From Athripsodes cinereus (Eukaryota > Arthropoda > Insecta > Trichoptera > Leptoceridae), in the NCBI GenBank assembly GCA_947579605.1, contig OX388311.1:29018951-29082950 (forward strand): a stretch of DNA of 64,000 nucleotides, read 5' to 3'. Under the pieces are notes generated by a model that worked only from the letters and a program-made list of their open reading frames with translations, did not search any database and was not told the DNA's origin. The translations under genes and the position numbers were made by a program. Positions 25,761 through 37,772 of the stretch are shown here, one piece after another; position 1 is the stretch's first letter, and each line of letters opens with the position of its first letter.

Positions 25761-26659
25761 AGGATCATATTAAGAATAGTAAAACGATTTAACGGCACCA
25801 TTTCACCAAAAATGAATCATTTGATGAAATGAATTGCTGGTGAATCGCGTACAATCGTGACCATTTTACGAAAATTAGAGGAATTGCTACGGATCTGCTG
25901 GCAATTCGGGAAATGAATCATCTGTAGATGAATTGCTCAATGTGGCCATTTTAGGCCCCCTGTCCTCTGACTACCCCACTTGTTGAAAAACTGTGACTGT
26001 ATAGACAGATATATATAACGAACGATTACTTTACAAATGTTCATGCCTCATTTTTTGCAATACATTTTTTTGTAATATGTTTAACATAACGTTTGCTTCA
26101 ATATTGCATACCAAAAGTATTTTTGATTGGGTACCTACCTGTTTTTGTTATGTAATGTGTTTGTGTATGTATCGTATTGATGTAAAAGGCATTTATGGTA
26201 AACATACTACAAAACATGTTGGTACCTATATGTAATTTTACATATAGGTTTATTTTGTTTGAAGCCGTTAATGATAAGAATAAATAAACCAAAGACTTTT
26301 GCCTCGTTCCACCATCATACATTTTAACTTTGCGTTTTGCACTTTGCAATACGAGAATAATTATGCTTTTGGTTTGCAGTTCAAGATTCAATACCTAGTT
26401 TTTGTTTAATTTTTTTTTCTGTGCAAATTAACAGCGGATATACTATATAAATAATATCTAAATACTTTGTATAGTAAATTGTTGTTTATTCATTAATATT
26501 TTAAATATAATATTGCAATATAAACTTATTGTATAATCTGACATTTCATTTTTTATCACAAATGTGTTTTGCATTTGGGATGATTTCATCGACTGAAATA
26601 TACCTAATGTCAAATATTATTATTATTTAGTACTAGATCGTTCGGAATATCCATTGTGG

Positions 26660-26770
26660 TAGCCAGCAGATCATATGCATATATAACAAACATGCAAGCT
26701 GTACCCTCAATGCCAGCAAAAAATTAAGACATTCAGGATGGGTGGCATATTTCATTGCTGAATTTAAGTT
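26660..26770 (+). repeat. Copy of the 'GGGGTAGCCAGC' dispersed family
   Basis: GTAGCCAGCAGATC, ACAAACATGCAAGCTGTA, AATTAAGACATTCAGGATGG and TTTCATTGCTGAATTT occur in family order. An inverted piece of the same family (TCCCATTCTTTTCCGTAAG) follows at about 26785-26885. Confidence 0.65.
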
Positions 26771-26916
26771 TTTTTTCAAATAGGTCTCCCATTCTTTTCC
26801 GTAAGTTTACAGTGTCGTGTAAAAGGCAGGTGTTTGTAAAGCCTCATGTGTAGGCTAATTAACATCTACAATACAGCGACGAGGCTTTATCTTTATCTTT
26901 AATGTATTATTTTTTG

Positions 26917-27055
26917 TTTTTATTTATTCATTCTTTACTGTACATTGATTACAAACAATTACATAAAAGATATGCATGCAAATTAAATACAATCAATATA
27001 CAGAGGGCGAGTTTATCGCAAAGGCGCGATTTCTTTCAACTAACCCAAAATTATT
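26917..27055 (-). repeat. T-rich LINE 3'-tail-like repeat, 'GGGCGAGTTTATCGC' family
   Basis: TTTATTCATTCTTTACTGTA, CATTGATTACAAACAATTAC and GAGGGCGAGTTTATCGCAAA are followed by GGCGCGATTTCTTTCAAC. The same order recurs at 29110-29255 and 53346-53645. With the T-run at the left, the sense strand is minus, and this looks like a retrotransposon 3' end. The resemblance to Lepidopteran LINE tails is my recollection. Confidence 0.65.
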
Positions 27056-27332
27056 AATTTAAATTAAAGTACATGAGAAAAACAGCAAAAATTCAAAGCA
27101 ATTTGGAAAAAAGAGAAAAAAAAACTTACAAAATAAACATATACATACATCACACATATATATAAAAAAAGGAAGACATTGAAAAAAAAAATATAAACAT
27201 ATGCATACAAAAAAAGGAAAAGGGGAAAAAGGGGGGGAGGGGGAGCTCGGAGTTATGGGTTTCAGGTTTCAGAGGCTGTGTTTGTGGATATCATTTTCTC
27301 TTTACAGGCTCGCTTGAAAGACGTCAATCTTT

Positions 27333-27422
27333 TAATTGCACGGAGAGAACAATCTGAATGTTTATTACGTGCAGTTAGTCAGCTGGCTACCCCATTTGTG
27401 TGATATGCCGTGATGGCATAGT
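27333..27422 (-). repeat. Copy of the 'GGGGTAGCCAGC' dispersed family
   Basis: GCACGGAGAGAACAATCTGA, TTTATTACGTGCAGTTAGTC and GGCTACCCCATTTGTGTG are followed by ATGCCGTGATGGCATAG. This is one of the better-conserved minus-oriented copies. Confidence 0.7.
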
Positions 27423-27655
27423 ATATAATTTATAGGTACCTCTCATATAAATTTACACTAAAACGTGTAATGCAGAGTATACAACACTTTGTACTTTTCT
27501 CAATTGTTATTAAGTACATATTATTTGAGCATAATTATAGGTACGTACTTAGTTTTTTGCGTCGTTATGAAGTGATTAGGTTTGTAAAAAAAATGATACA
27601 CATCGCTCGTCACGGTTCACGCACTCGCCCGAGTTAATCTGATTCCATCACCATA

Positions 27656-27683
27656 ATGAAGCTAAATTATTTGCTATCTTTCT
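27656..27683 (+). CDS. Candidate first coding exon with signal-like start (uncertain)
   Basis: ATG AAG CTA AAT TAT TTG CTA TCT TTC T is followed by a strong donor, GTAAGTA. It would encode MKLNYLLSF plus one base, and that phase fits the acceptor of the exon at 30071, which needs one leading base. The peptide looks hydrophobic, like the start of a signal peptide, whereas FAMeT-like proteins are usually without one. The link to the downstream gene is inference; the match could be chance. Confidence 0.25.
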
Positions 27684-27946
27684 GTAAGTAGGTACCTACT
27701 TATGTCATTATAAATGGCTTGTTTTAATGTAACATAATATGTATTCGAATACGCCTGTCAATCAGAAAATTTAAGATAGTAAGCTAAAAAGTAATCTCTA
27801 AAACCCTTCAAAGTTTGTAGTAGGTAAGTGCTTGTAAGGTTTTCTTGAAAGTCCCTTTTAATTTACCGAAATGAGGCCAGTGAATCCACAGAATGAACAA
27901 ATGTGAATATACGTGTTCATTTTGGATGAACATCTTCGATTCTTTC

Positions 27947-27968
27947 ACTCTGGATGATCATCCAGAGT
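27947..27968. repeat. 22-bp perfect palindrome
   Basis: The half-site is ACTCTGGATGA, followed directly by its inverse. It lies 23 bp left of the fold-back element at 27991, so it may belong to that element's flank. Confidence 0.6.
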
Positions 27969-27990
27969 CTAGGGTCATTTAGTCAGGTTT

Positions 27991-28715
27991 AAAGGGCCCC
28001 TTTAGCAAAAACGATAAAACATTCAATTTTCAACAAGTTTGGTACACAAACTTTCAAAACTTATTGACCCTACAAACATTTTGATTTGATAAAAATATGA
28101 AAACAAATATTAATTACCAATATAAAACTTAAACTTTAAAAAAAAACTCGATTTTAGCTTCATAGTATTCGTTTATAAAAAAGCATATTTCTAAAAATCG
28201 AATTCGGGGGTGTGTTTGGTACATAAATGCACGAGAATCCTAAAAATGTTCATATATTTATTTTAATATTGAGAATATTTAGATAGTTATTACATTTATA
28301 GAACAAAAAAAAAATATTTTTTTAATATTTTTCATGGATATTGACCGACATAAAAAAATTTTTTTTTGATAAAATTTCTCATATTTTGAAACCAAAAATC
28401 ACCACATGAACTTAATTTTTTGTATACTAAAAAAAGTTTGCTAAAATGTATAGTATTTATATGCTTGATACGATGAATAAAAAATGTTTATATTTTACAA
28501 ATAATTTGTATTTTGATATAACAAAGAGTACCTAAATAAATCTCGTCAGTCTGCGATTTATTTATTTTTTAGTAAAAAACTAATATTGGTAACAAATATT
28601 AGATTTTTTATTTTATCAAATCAATATGTTCGCAAGGATCAACAAGTTTTGGCAGTTTTTCTATCAAATTTGTTGAAAATAGAATATTTTACCGTTTTTA
28701 CTAAACGGGGCCCTT
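27991..28715. mobile_element. Fold-back element with about 130-bp inverted arms
   Basis: The outer ends are AAAGGGCCCCTTTAGCAAAA at the left and the inverse (TTTTTACTAAACGGGGCCCTT) at the right. The similarity continues inward: TTCAACAAGTTT against its inverse, and ATTTTGATTTGATAAAAAT against TTTTATTTTATCAAATCAAT, up to about 28123 and 28581. The central 450 bp is AT-rich with no reading frame. No target duplication is obvious. Confidence 0.65.
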
Positions 28716-29109
28716 AACAGTCGGAATAGTAGTTATTCCCCGTTTGTGAGTACGGCTGCATATATTCCTCTTTCAAAGTCACGGATGGTTTGTAATCGAG
28801 CGTACCTTGTTGTGATATGCATGCGAATTTTGTTTTTTTTTTGTACCATAAATACATTATTATTATTATTATAAATAAGTAGATAATTCTACGCATCATT
28901 TTATTAAGACTCGGTTCTATTATTTACGAGAAATGTTACGGGTCAACTATTATTTCATTGTTCAAAATGTAAAAATTAAACCAAAACTACTTTTACCATA
29001 TATAGTGTATGTACAATGGATGTTCAAATTTCAACCCTTGGTAATATGTTTCGTTATTCTTTGATATTTGGGCGTAGATGAATACATATGTGGTACCACA
29101 TTTTTTAAT

Positions 29110-29255
29110 CTACATAATAATAATCTTTATTGTACAAAATTAGTAGGTATACAAAGGAAAAAAACATGGTATCATAATAACAGAATTCGTAATTTTGTGC
29201 AATGGGCGAGTTTATCGCTGAAGCGCGATATCTTCCAACTAACCCATTACTTACT
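29110..29255 (-). repeat. Copy of the 'GGGCGAGTTTATCGC' family
   Basis: ATCTTTATTGTACAAAATTA, AAAAAAACATGGTATCATAA and AATGGGCGAGTTTATCGCTG are followed by GAAGCGCGATATCTTCCAAC, in the same order as 26917-27055. It is an older copy. Confidence 0.6.
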
Positions 29256-30070
29256 TACCCATGTATATTTTTTTTAATCAAGACTTATAAAAATAAAAAG
29301 GAATCATGAGATTTTATTTTATTCTATTAAAATAAAGTTTTAGGTAGGTATATTTACTAGCCTAATAATATATAATGCATTGCACTTTTATCATCTGACC
29401 TAATGTTAAATTGCCGTTTTAGATTGATTCTCTAATAAACTGTTTTAAGTATCTATCCCATTAGTTAATGCCTGATGGACTGTTAATACTAAATTACCTT
29501 TCTACATAACTAAAAAGAAAATAGATAATCTTGCACGATAACATAAGCAAGTAATTTATTTCAAAACCTTTGTTAATATCATTTGTGAAAAAATGGCGAA
29601 CATATGAGACTATAATATCGATTTGTATCACCGCGGCGCCGAAATAAATTTATACGCGATTGTGTAATAATAGTTTCATGGTCAAGGCGATGTGTTTTAT
29701 TGGGAGTACAATAAAGTAGTTACCTACTTCCTTTATGTATCATCGTGTTTTGATAAAGTACATAAAATAATTTATATGTATGGAAACATTAACAATGATT
29801 TGCTCTGAGTTTACATACATACAATGTTTACATGTATAATTTGACGCCCAACGTGGAGCTTTTTTAAATACACATTTAGAGTTTCAATTCACGAATCAAT
29901 GCAACCATTACTAGTATAGTTTACCTTCTATTTTAACTTTTTATTTGATATTCATTTAAGAAGACAAGGAGGAAATTTTATCTTTCGCTCAAGAATAGTT
30001 TTATAACTTCCATTTTAGAAAGTGTGAAGAATTTCTAACTTGAAAATTTAATTTTTTTTTTCTTTTTCAG

Positions 30071-33000
30071 ATCTTGCTACTGAGGACAACCTCCAGTACA
30101 CTTTCTACCCTGTGTCTGCAGGCTCTGTGAGTTTCTTGGTGCGTGCCGCCAATGACGCCCATATCGCCCTCACATCAGGTCCTCAGGAGACCACTCCCAT
30201 GGTTGAGGTATGGTACAATTTTTATTGTAGAAAAAATCATTTCAAAAAATATTGTCTATTTCCATATCATACAGATCAGAATTTAATACTTAACTTTGAC
30301 CCCAGTGCTTTGCTTAAAAATTTGAAAAGTGACAGACTATATTTTCAATAGTTCAGTTTTTTTTAGTTTTAAGTGATTTTTTCCGTGATTTGATATTCAT
30401 TATTATGATGTGTTTGTATTTATTAAGCCATATATTTTGATGTTTTCAAGAAATTCATAAACAATTTAGCACATGATCTATACAATTACCCGTTCAGTCT
30501 ATGGTCACTGTAGATACTATTACGTAGTATTATATTCTCTTTGGTAGATACTTTGCCAAAACTGAGCCTATATTGTTTATTGTATTTTTTTTGTGTTAAT
30601 TTTCAACTGAGATTGAATGTTTAATTCTTTTTCAGGTTTTCATTGGTGGATGGGGAAATACAAAGAGTGTCATCAGACGCAACCGTGAGAAACCAGACAA
30701 AGTTGAAGTAGAAACAGGAGGCATTCTCAACGGTGATGAGTTTAGAGCATTCTGGGTGAGATGGAATGATGGAGTCATCATGGCTGGAAGAGAAGGGGAG
30801 GCTGCTCCATTTGTCAGCTGGGAAGATCCAGAACCCTTCCCCATCACCCACGTGGGTGTATGCACTGGATGGGGAGCAACTGGAACCTGGAAGATTGAGG
30901 GTAAAGCATTTTGGAAATATTTATATGTTCAATGTACCCACATGCTTTTATGTTACATATTATTATTTTACAATTATTATTTTGAAAAAAAAAAATTGTT
31001 TTTCTAAGAAAACAGGGAGTAGACTATTGTGACTTAAAAAATCTATGAAATTTTTACAATTTTCAACAATCTTAAGTGGTTCAATTGAAATTATATTTTA
31101 AGTTATGTACTAAAATTGGGTTGTGTATAATCTGAGCAAATATTTTATATATTTTTGTCACAAATAATATTTTTTTCTATGTAAAAAAAGTATTAGGGTA
31201 GAGGTATTTGTTGTATTTATTATTAGTTGTAGGGAGGAAACATTATTTATAAAATAGTTTTGTAAATGTTGTAGAGATTTTATGGTTTTACAGATATTGA
31301 GATTCTGGTTCAATTTTATGGATTTTTTGCATTTTTATTTGGTTTTGAATAAACAAGTGTATATTTTTTATTTTACGGTGTAGGGTTTATAAAGCTATAA
31401 TTTTAATAGAACTTATTTGTACCTATAGTAATAAATATGGATGCATTTTTGATTAAAAACCTTCCAGCATGTAATATATAATCCGTTACACATCTTGTTA
31501 TCATACATCTTTGAACTAAGTTACATTCTGTGTATTCTTGAAACTTATGAAACCTTTTGCGTATTTCCGCTATGTTGTATATTTTGTGAACTCTTTAGGA
31601 GTACTAAGATGTTAAAAAATAAAGTGTGTTATTCTATCGAGAGGTTTCATGGAGAAATCTATGATAATAATACGCCACCATCGTAAATTTTAAATTCTAA
31701 TATCGAAAAAAAATTTTGTATTTCAAATTGGCTTAAACAATAAAAAATGCTTTTTGTAGACAGTGAAGAAATAAACACGGATGATAGTCTTCGATACTCC
31801 TTCCGACCTGTTATTTCTGGAGATCTGGAATTTGAATTCTGTGGTCCACATGATTGTCATGTGGCCCTCACAAGTTCATGCTGTGAAACTGAACCCATGT
31901 ACGAGATCCTGATTGGTGGTTGGAAAAATACTAAATCTGTAATCAGATATAATCGTCAAAAACCTGACAAGGTACTTTGTCAATGTTTGTTGCCATAATT
32001 TAAGTTCTGTATCTTGTGAAGAACTGTGGTCCATTATTTCAATACATCATATTTCCATAAGTCTTATTTTTGCACATTCAAATATTTAATATATCTAATC
32101 AGTCAATTGATATTTTTTTTATAAAAACAGCTATCCCTGTAAAATAATGAATAATTAATCTTCACAGATAATCATCTGAATGAAATATGATTTATGGCAA
32201 TAAACTTATTGTAAGTTTAATTGGCAACATTTTTTTTACACATGAAGGTTGTTGTGGATACGGATGGTATTTGCAATTCCGGAGAATCAAGGAAATTCTT
32301 AGTTCAATGGAAAGCTGGCAGAATTCTTGTTAGATCTGGTACTGGCTCTGGTCCAGTTATGATGGAATGGACGGATGAAAATCCTTTCCCAATCACACAT
32401 TACGGTGTATCCACTGGCTGGGGTGCCACAGGCCGATGGAGAATCCCTTGTAGATCACCTGGTCAAGGAGTCAAATCAAGAGGTTAGACTGTACTCCATC
32501 AGTCTTCGTATTGTTAATTGTTGTGGAGTACAATATGTCTTGTCAGAAATAACATTTCGCTATAATCTTTAGATACTAAAACATTGGTGGTAGGTCTTTC
32601 TAATATATGCATTGTCACTATGTCTGCAGCAATTATAATGTTTTTGTGAAATGTTCCCATTATTAATGTTAAAACTGTCTTGCATGCTGTCCTGCTTGCT
32701 ATTGGATTGTTTTGGTTACAGAAGGTATTGTATAATTCTCAAAATATATTCATTCTATGTACCACAACATCATACTTAAACAATATCATAATTCATTTAT
32801 CACAAAATTCTATTATGTAATGTGAAGTTTGCATGTCTACAAATGGTATCATTGTAATATTAATGTACATGATGAAGTAATTCTGTATTTTTTTCTTCAA
32901 TAGAGAATAACATCTTACCTTATAAATGAATAAAGCCCTATTGAAAATATTATGACTTGTAGGGCATTACATAACAAACCTCTTTTGCTTATTTTCAAAA

Positions 33001-35275
33001 ATTACAAACCATCGCTATAATAAAACCAAATAACTCCACAAAAAAGAAAAATTACTAAGTTTTTACACTATTTTCTAATATTCACTTACTTCTCTGCATG
33101 AAATTTGATACACCTGTTTGCTGAGAAAAATAAAATTTCTTTCTATGTGTGTCTTTCTTAAAAAACTTCATAATGCCAAATCAAAACATTCTTAGCCAAA
33201 AATATATTTTAGATCATGTTAAGAATAATAAAATACCCTTAACATGTTTTTTTAATCAACTTAAAACAATTGTGTCAACCGTGCATGCTACACCCAAATA
33301 TAAAATCATTTTTTTTAAATGTGAAATATTTAATATGTTTGATGTAGGTACATAAATGAAAATGTTATATTTTGTTAAATTAAAGCATTTGGGTGCATTT
33401 TTGATTTGTAACTATTTAGATAAACCATCATTTATAAAATAAGACAAATTATATATTTGGCATTAAAGCATTTCAATAGAGAAAGGGTTTTCTATAAATC
33501 TATTTTCAAAATTTCGCACAATTTTATCAAATATTTAGTAATGGTGGGTTATCAGTTTTATTATTGTATAAATGTTTCATTATTTTTGTATTATATCTTT
33601 ATTATCTACAATCACAGCTTCTCTCACATCTGGGATCACCAGGAGATTCAATGCATGTATTTTAATAGAAGAAATTATAATAATTAAATGAAATTAATAT
33701 TTGCAATCGAAGATTACAATTGCACTGTAAAAATGACAAATATTTGTTAGGCCTCATTATTCAATTCCCAATATTTTGTGTTGAATAAGGTTTTTTCATT
33801 ACTTTGAAAACTCCATTGGCATCTTCTATGATTCAATTTTTTTTCACATAGTGAGTGAATTGAAACATTTTATTATAGCATAATAGCAATTAAAGGCAAT
33901 TTAGCTGTAAAACTTCACATAAAAAATAACAAATTTTAAAGTTCATAAATATAATTATAGTAAAGCATAAAAAAAATAATACTTATTTATTATCATGTAC
34001 ATAAAAATATAGGTCCATGGATAACCAAAACATTGATAATATTTTAAATAGTACCTATGATGAAAATTACATAAGTACATCACGATCAATAGTTAAAAAA
34101 AAAAAATGTGGATAAAATCTTATATAAGATTAATATTTCCAGTTCCACCGTCAAGTGGTGCTCCAGCTGCTTACACAGCCGCCCCTAGTGCCCCAATGGC
34201 TGGAGGTGGATGTTGGATAGATGCCAGAGCTGGAGAAGTACCACCAGGTGCTTTTGGAGGAGGTCAGGATGGAGAAATGTTGTATGTAGCGAGAGCACAA
34301 CACGAGGGGGCTCTTCTCCCGGGAAAGCTGGTTCCATCTCATGGTCTGTGCTATGTAGCATGGGGAGGTGGCGAACATGGCAAGGATGACTACCAGGTAT
34401 GTAGCCAATATCGAAAAAGCAGAATCTATGATCAGAAGTTATGAGAAAAAGTATTTTAGTTTTGAAATATTTTGGATAAATGTCTATGTAAAATTGGTAT
34501 TTGAAATGTCACTACACTTCTTCACAGATTTTTAATTTTCAACTTAGAACATAAAATATTTTTCATAGGCAGTTTTTTTGATAATAACTTATTTTTTCTG
34601 CTGTTAACAAATCAAAATGATGTAAACTGGTTATACCTAGAGATTGGCAACAGTTAACAAATTACTTTGCCTGTTGTTTCATTGTATTTTGAGATATATA
34701 ATATTAAAAAAAAATGTAGATTTTATTGACGTAAGATCATATAGAAACTGACAATGAATAGTGCTAATGTAGGGAAAGCGAGGAAAACGTTAAATGTTTA
34801 TGAGATGGAGCGACCAGGTGAAGGAGGCCACCTGCACCATATGGTTGAGTATCAGAAGAAATGGTGACATGTACAAATGGCAGTATAGCTTCATGACTGA
34901 GGAACTCACAGAAAACGAGACATTTCTATATACTTAGGAGCTCTCTGTCTTTTTTGTTGTTATTGTATTTATTTTATAAGCCTTGAACGACTTTCTAGTT
35001 CCTCGCTAAAATTTATGAGAAAATTATTCAATCTTATTTTTTAGGTGTTGTGCGACTGCGGTGGCACCTGGGTACCAACAAGTGGATCCAACATTCCATC
35101 TGGTGCTCTTCCTGCAGGAGAATCTGAGGATGGAGAGCCTCTGTTTGTTGGAAGGGCCCAACATGAAGGCTCCGTAACAGTCGGCAAAGTCCAACCATCC
35201 CACGGAGTCTGCTACATTTCCTACGCAGGAGAAGAGCTTGGGTTCCAGGATTATGAAGTTCTTGTCCAGAATTAA
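30071..35275 (+). CDS. Farnesoic acid O-methyltransferase-like / DM9 repeat protein (5' end not found)
   Basis: Exons seen: 30071-30207, 30636-30900, 31760-31971, 32248 to 32449 or 32461, 34143-34396 and 35045-35275. All have GT-AG borders and a continuous frame. The first two exons encode one FAMeT-type repeat (NLQYTFYPVSAGSVSFLVRA, IGGWGNTKSVIRRNREKPDK, VGVCTGWGATGTW). Exons 3-4 encode a second (EINTDDSLRYSFRPVISGD ... YGVSTGWGATGRW). A Pro/Ala linker and two DM9 (DUF3421) repeats follow (GGGCWIDARAGEVPPGAF, VPSHGLCYVAWGG; then SGSNIPSGALPAGESEDG, QPSHGVCYISYAG). The stop is at 35273-35275. Despite the family name there is no S-adenosylmethionine-binding motif; DM9 proteins are known as lectin-like, so a sugar-binding or immune role is more likely than juvenile hormone synthesis. 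The first coding exon, which must supply one base of the first codon, is missing. Confidence 0.92.
34735..34925 (+). pseudogene. Possible LINE scrap in an intron
   Basis: One frame reads MRWSDQVKEATCTIWLSIRR and continues openly for some 40 residues. 'RWSDQV' followed by a charged stretch is common near the C-terminus of LINE ORF2 proteins. There is no other supporting motif. It lies in the last intron of the FAMeT-like gene. Confidence 0.3.
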
Positions 35276-35742
35276 ACATGCTGATATTATTATTTGACTC
35301 TTTCGTCCATCTTTAATTATTTGAATATGCAAATGATAGTTGGTGATGATCCACACATAGAACATTATATTATTCTTGTTTATTAGAAAAACACAGCTTT
35401 GGTAGTGCCTTAAAATGTAATTTTTTTTAAGTCATAGATTAAAATTATGACTTAAACTTTAATTCAAATTTTTTGAATTCCACAGATGAAATTTGTCAGT
35501 ATGGGTTCGACATATTACAATACTTATTATTATATCCACAACTCTTTGTTATTTGAAGATATTACCAATATTATTTGCATAATACAAAGGAATACAAATC
35601 AAGATCTTGTATAATTAGCTACTAAGCATTTTCGAATGTAAGAATTAACATTTTTTAAAAAATATTATTGCAGTATGTTACTGTTTCCTTTTTTTATTAA
35701 ATATTTAATTATATTTACTAGTCAACAAAAAGAAAATTAAAC

Positions 35743-35748
35743 AATAAA
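35743..35748 (+). terminator. Candidate polyadenylation signal for the FAMeT-like gene
   Basis: AATAAA lies about 470 bp past the stop codon, in AT-rich, non-coding sequence. Further AATAAA words occur downstream, so the true 3' end is uncertain. Confidence 0.35.
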
Positions 35749-37589
35749 GAATCCAGTGTTCAAATTAATGTTGCGAGTTAACATTATATTATTTCGGATT
35801 GTCAAGGAGCATTGTTGACTTTTATTTTAGTAATTTTTTTATACATGTCATGATTTGGTTGAAATGTTATTATTTGAAATTTTGTATTTATATTATTTAA
35901 AAGCATTTATATATTATTTATAAATAAGGAATTAAAAAAAGGTGAATCAAAAATAGGTTTAAACTGTAATGTTAAATTTGGAAAAAAATAGCTTTAGTAA
36001 GTCTGATCTGTCGTAAAAACTTAATGTTGCCAGTATGGTGAATGGCCTTCTGTCAAAATAATAAAACATTTGATTGAAAACACAATAATCCAATTGTGAT
36101 GTTTATAAATTGATATGTAAACAAAAATATTTGTAATTTATCTGAATGAATCAAATACAAAAAGTAGAGCATTACAATGTTTTAATTTGATTAGTTTTTG
36201 TTTTATAAATAGGTTTTTCAATTAAATTGAATAAATGTTAATTTGTTGTTGTTTTAAGAATATGGTAACATTATTTGATAAAAATGTTTGGCACACTTAG
36301 TGTTTACATCTACAGTAACATTTTAATTTATATTTGCACTTGCAATGTTCTTACTATGCTTTTGAAGCAACTGCCTTATTAGAATGTGGCTTATGTATCA
36401 ATATATTGTATATCAAAATATTGGATAGTTAGTCGTCTGTCACACAATGTGTAAGAATGTTAGTACGTATTTCACTTTCTGAGAAAAAAAATGATATTTT
36501 ATTAATAAATAAGTTAAAAACCAGTAATTGTTTAATTTGCTTCAACCTATGATTACATATCTTCCATTTGAGATTTGTACCATCGATCAAATTTTTTAAA
36601 ATTGTTGTCCCCCTGTCTTTTCATTTTCAAAAAATTTGACTGCTGTGAGAAACTCAGGGCCGACAGGACCCGATCTGGTTACTTAGTCGCTTCGACGAAA
36701 TTAATGCCACCCTTTACAATGACATCTTGAGTCATGAGTGTGTTGTTACGATTTCCCCAATTTGGTATTGTTGATAAATTTTTCAAGTCAGGACTTTTTT
36801 TAGGTGTCAGATTCTGAAATTCGATGATATCTCAAAAGTTTATAGGAGTTGGAATTATTTCACATTCTCTTTGGATTAGTTAAACAATATTTTCACGCTC
36901 CCAGGAATTTATTTTTGCCACCCCTCAGATATGAATTTCGTAACCCTTCATTTTAGCTTCTGGGGACATTTCCCCAGCTTGCCCCTCGCTTGATCAGGCC
37001 CCGATCAAAGAATAGGATCTTTTTGATACGTAGCATCTGTTTTTATTTTTATAGGAATTTGGTAAAATATCCAACTTTAATCCAGCGGATTAACATACAA
37101 AAAGACTTCCAAGCCGAGGCAGTTGCATGCTTCCTTGGTTCTCCCTAATACTAGTACTATTAGAATGCAATAGATAATTTGTTAAGCTAACTATGCTAAG
37201 GAATACACACTTATATACCTTCATGGAAACTACATACATCCATTTATTCCAAAGGGACATTTCTAACACACAATATTTTTTAATTCTCTGTTAACGTAAA
37301 ACAGTGTCACACTTTTAAACTGGCAATAAGCACGCCTATTGAATGTAGATTTCATTTCAACAATAAAGAGTATCATTACTATTTATTTACTTATTTATTT
37401 ATCAATTGGCAAAAAAAAGAACACTGGCCTTTTAAAAGTAAAGTTTACACAATATAAAATATGATACTTAAATCAAAAATCATAACCAATAATGAAATCT
37501 AAATAATATTTTTTTTTATTATTATTTAGGCATTCCACCCAATTCTGAGTGATTTTGCATCTAAATAATAATGCCAATAAAAAAACATT

Positions 37590-37772
37590 TAAAAAAAAAG
37601 ATTTACTTATCTGGGTTTTGTTATAAACTCAAAGAAAACCTTATACACCTTTCTCAGCAAACCAAAAGCTTGTGTCGTGAAAGGGGAGTTTTCCAGCACC
37701 AGGGATCGAACTGCGGGGCCATTGTTTAGGAGGCCAAAACTCTACCTCCAGGTCCAGACTACCGACGAACTC
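37590..37772 (-). mobile_element. tRNA-derived SINE, family S
   Basis: The minus-strand head is GAGTTCGTCGGTAGTCTGGA (with a short extra insertion near the A box), then AACAATGGCCCCGCAGTTCG (degraded B box), CTCCCCTTTCACGACACAAG and AAAGGTGTATAAGGTTTTC. The homopolymer tail is at 37590. Confidence 0.75.

Larger units (their letters stand above)
23791..25962. mobile_element. Short-TIR DNA element (CAGGGGG ends) hosting a LINE
   Basis: The left end, 23791-23814, reads CAGGGGGGCTAAAAAGGCCA. The right end, 25939-25962, reads as its inverse (GTGGCCATTTTAGGCCCCCT). The ends agree at 21 of 24 positions. CAGGGG-type ends suggest hAT, but the 8 bp on either side (CACGCTGT and TCCTCTGA) do not match, so the duplication has decayed or the call is wrong. 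Between the ends lies a LINE (about 23815-25760), leaving about 200 bp of the host element on the right (25761-25962). Confidence 0.5.

Noticed and set aside
23791..25962. Claiming a proven hAT element from CAGGGGG ends
   Set aside because: The ends are inverted copies but the flanking octamers differ, so the superfamily is left open.
30621..30865. Antisense open frames opposite a FAMeT-like exon
   Set aside because: They mirror the coding exon on the other strand and have no family motif; they are shadows.
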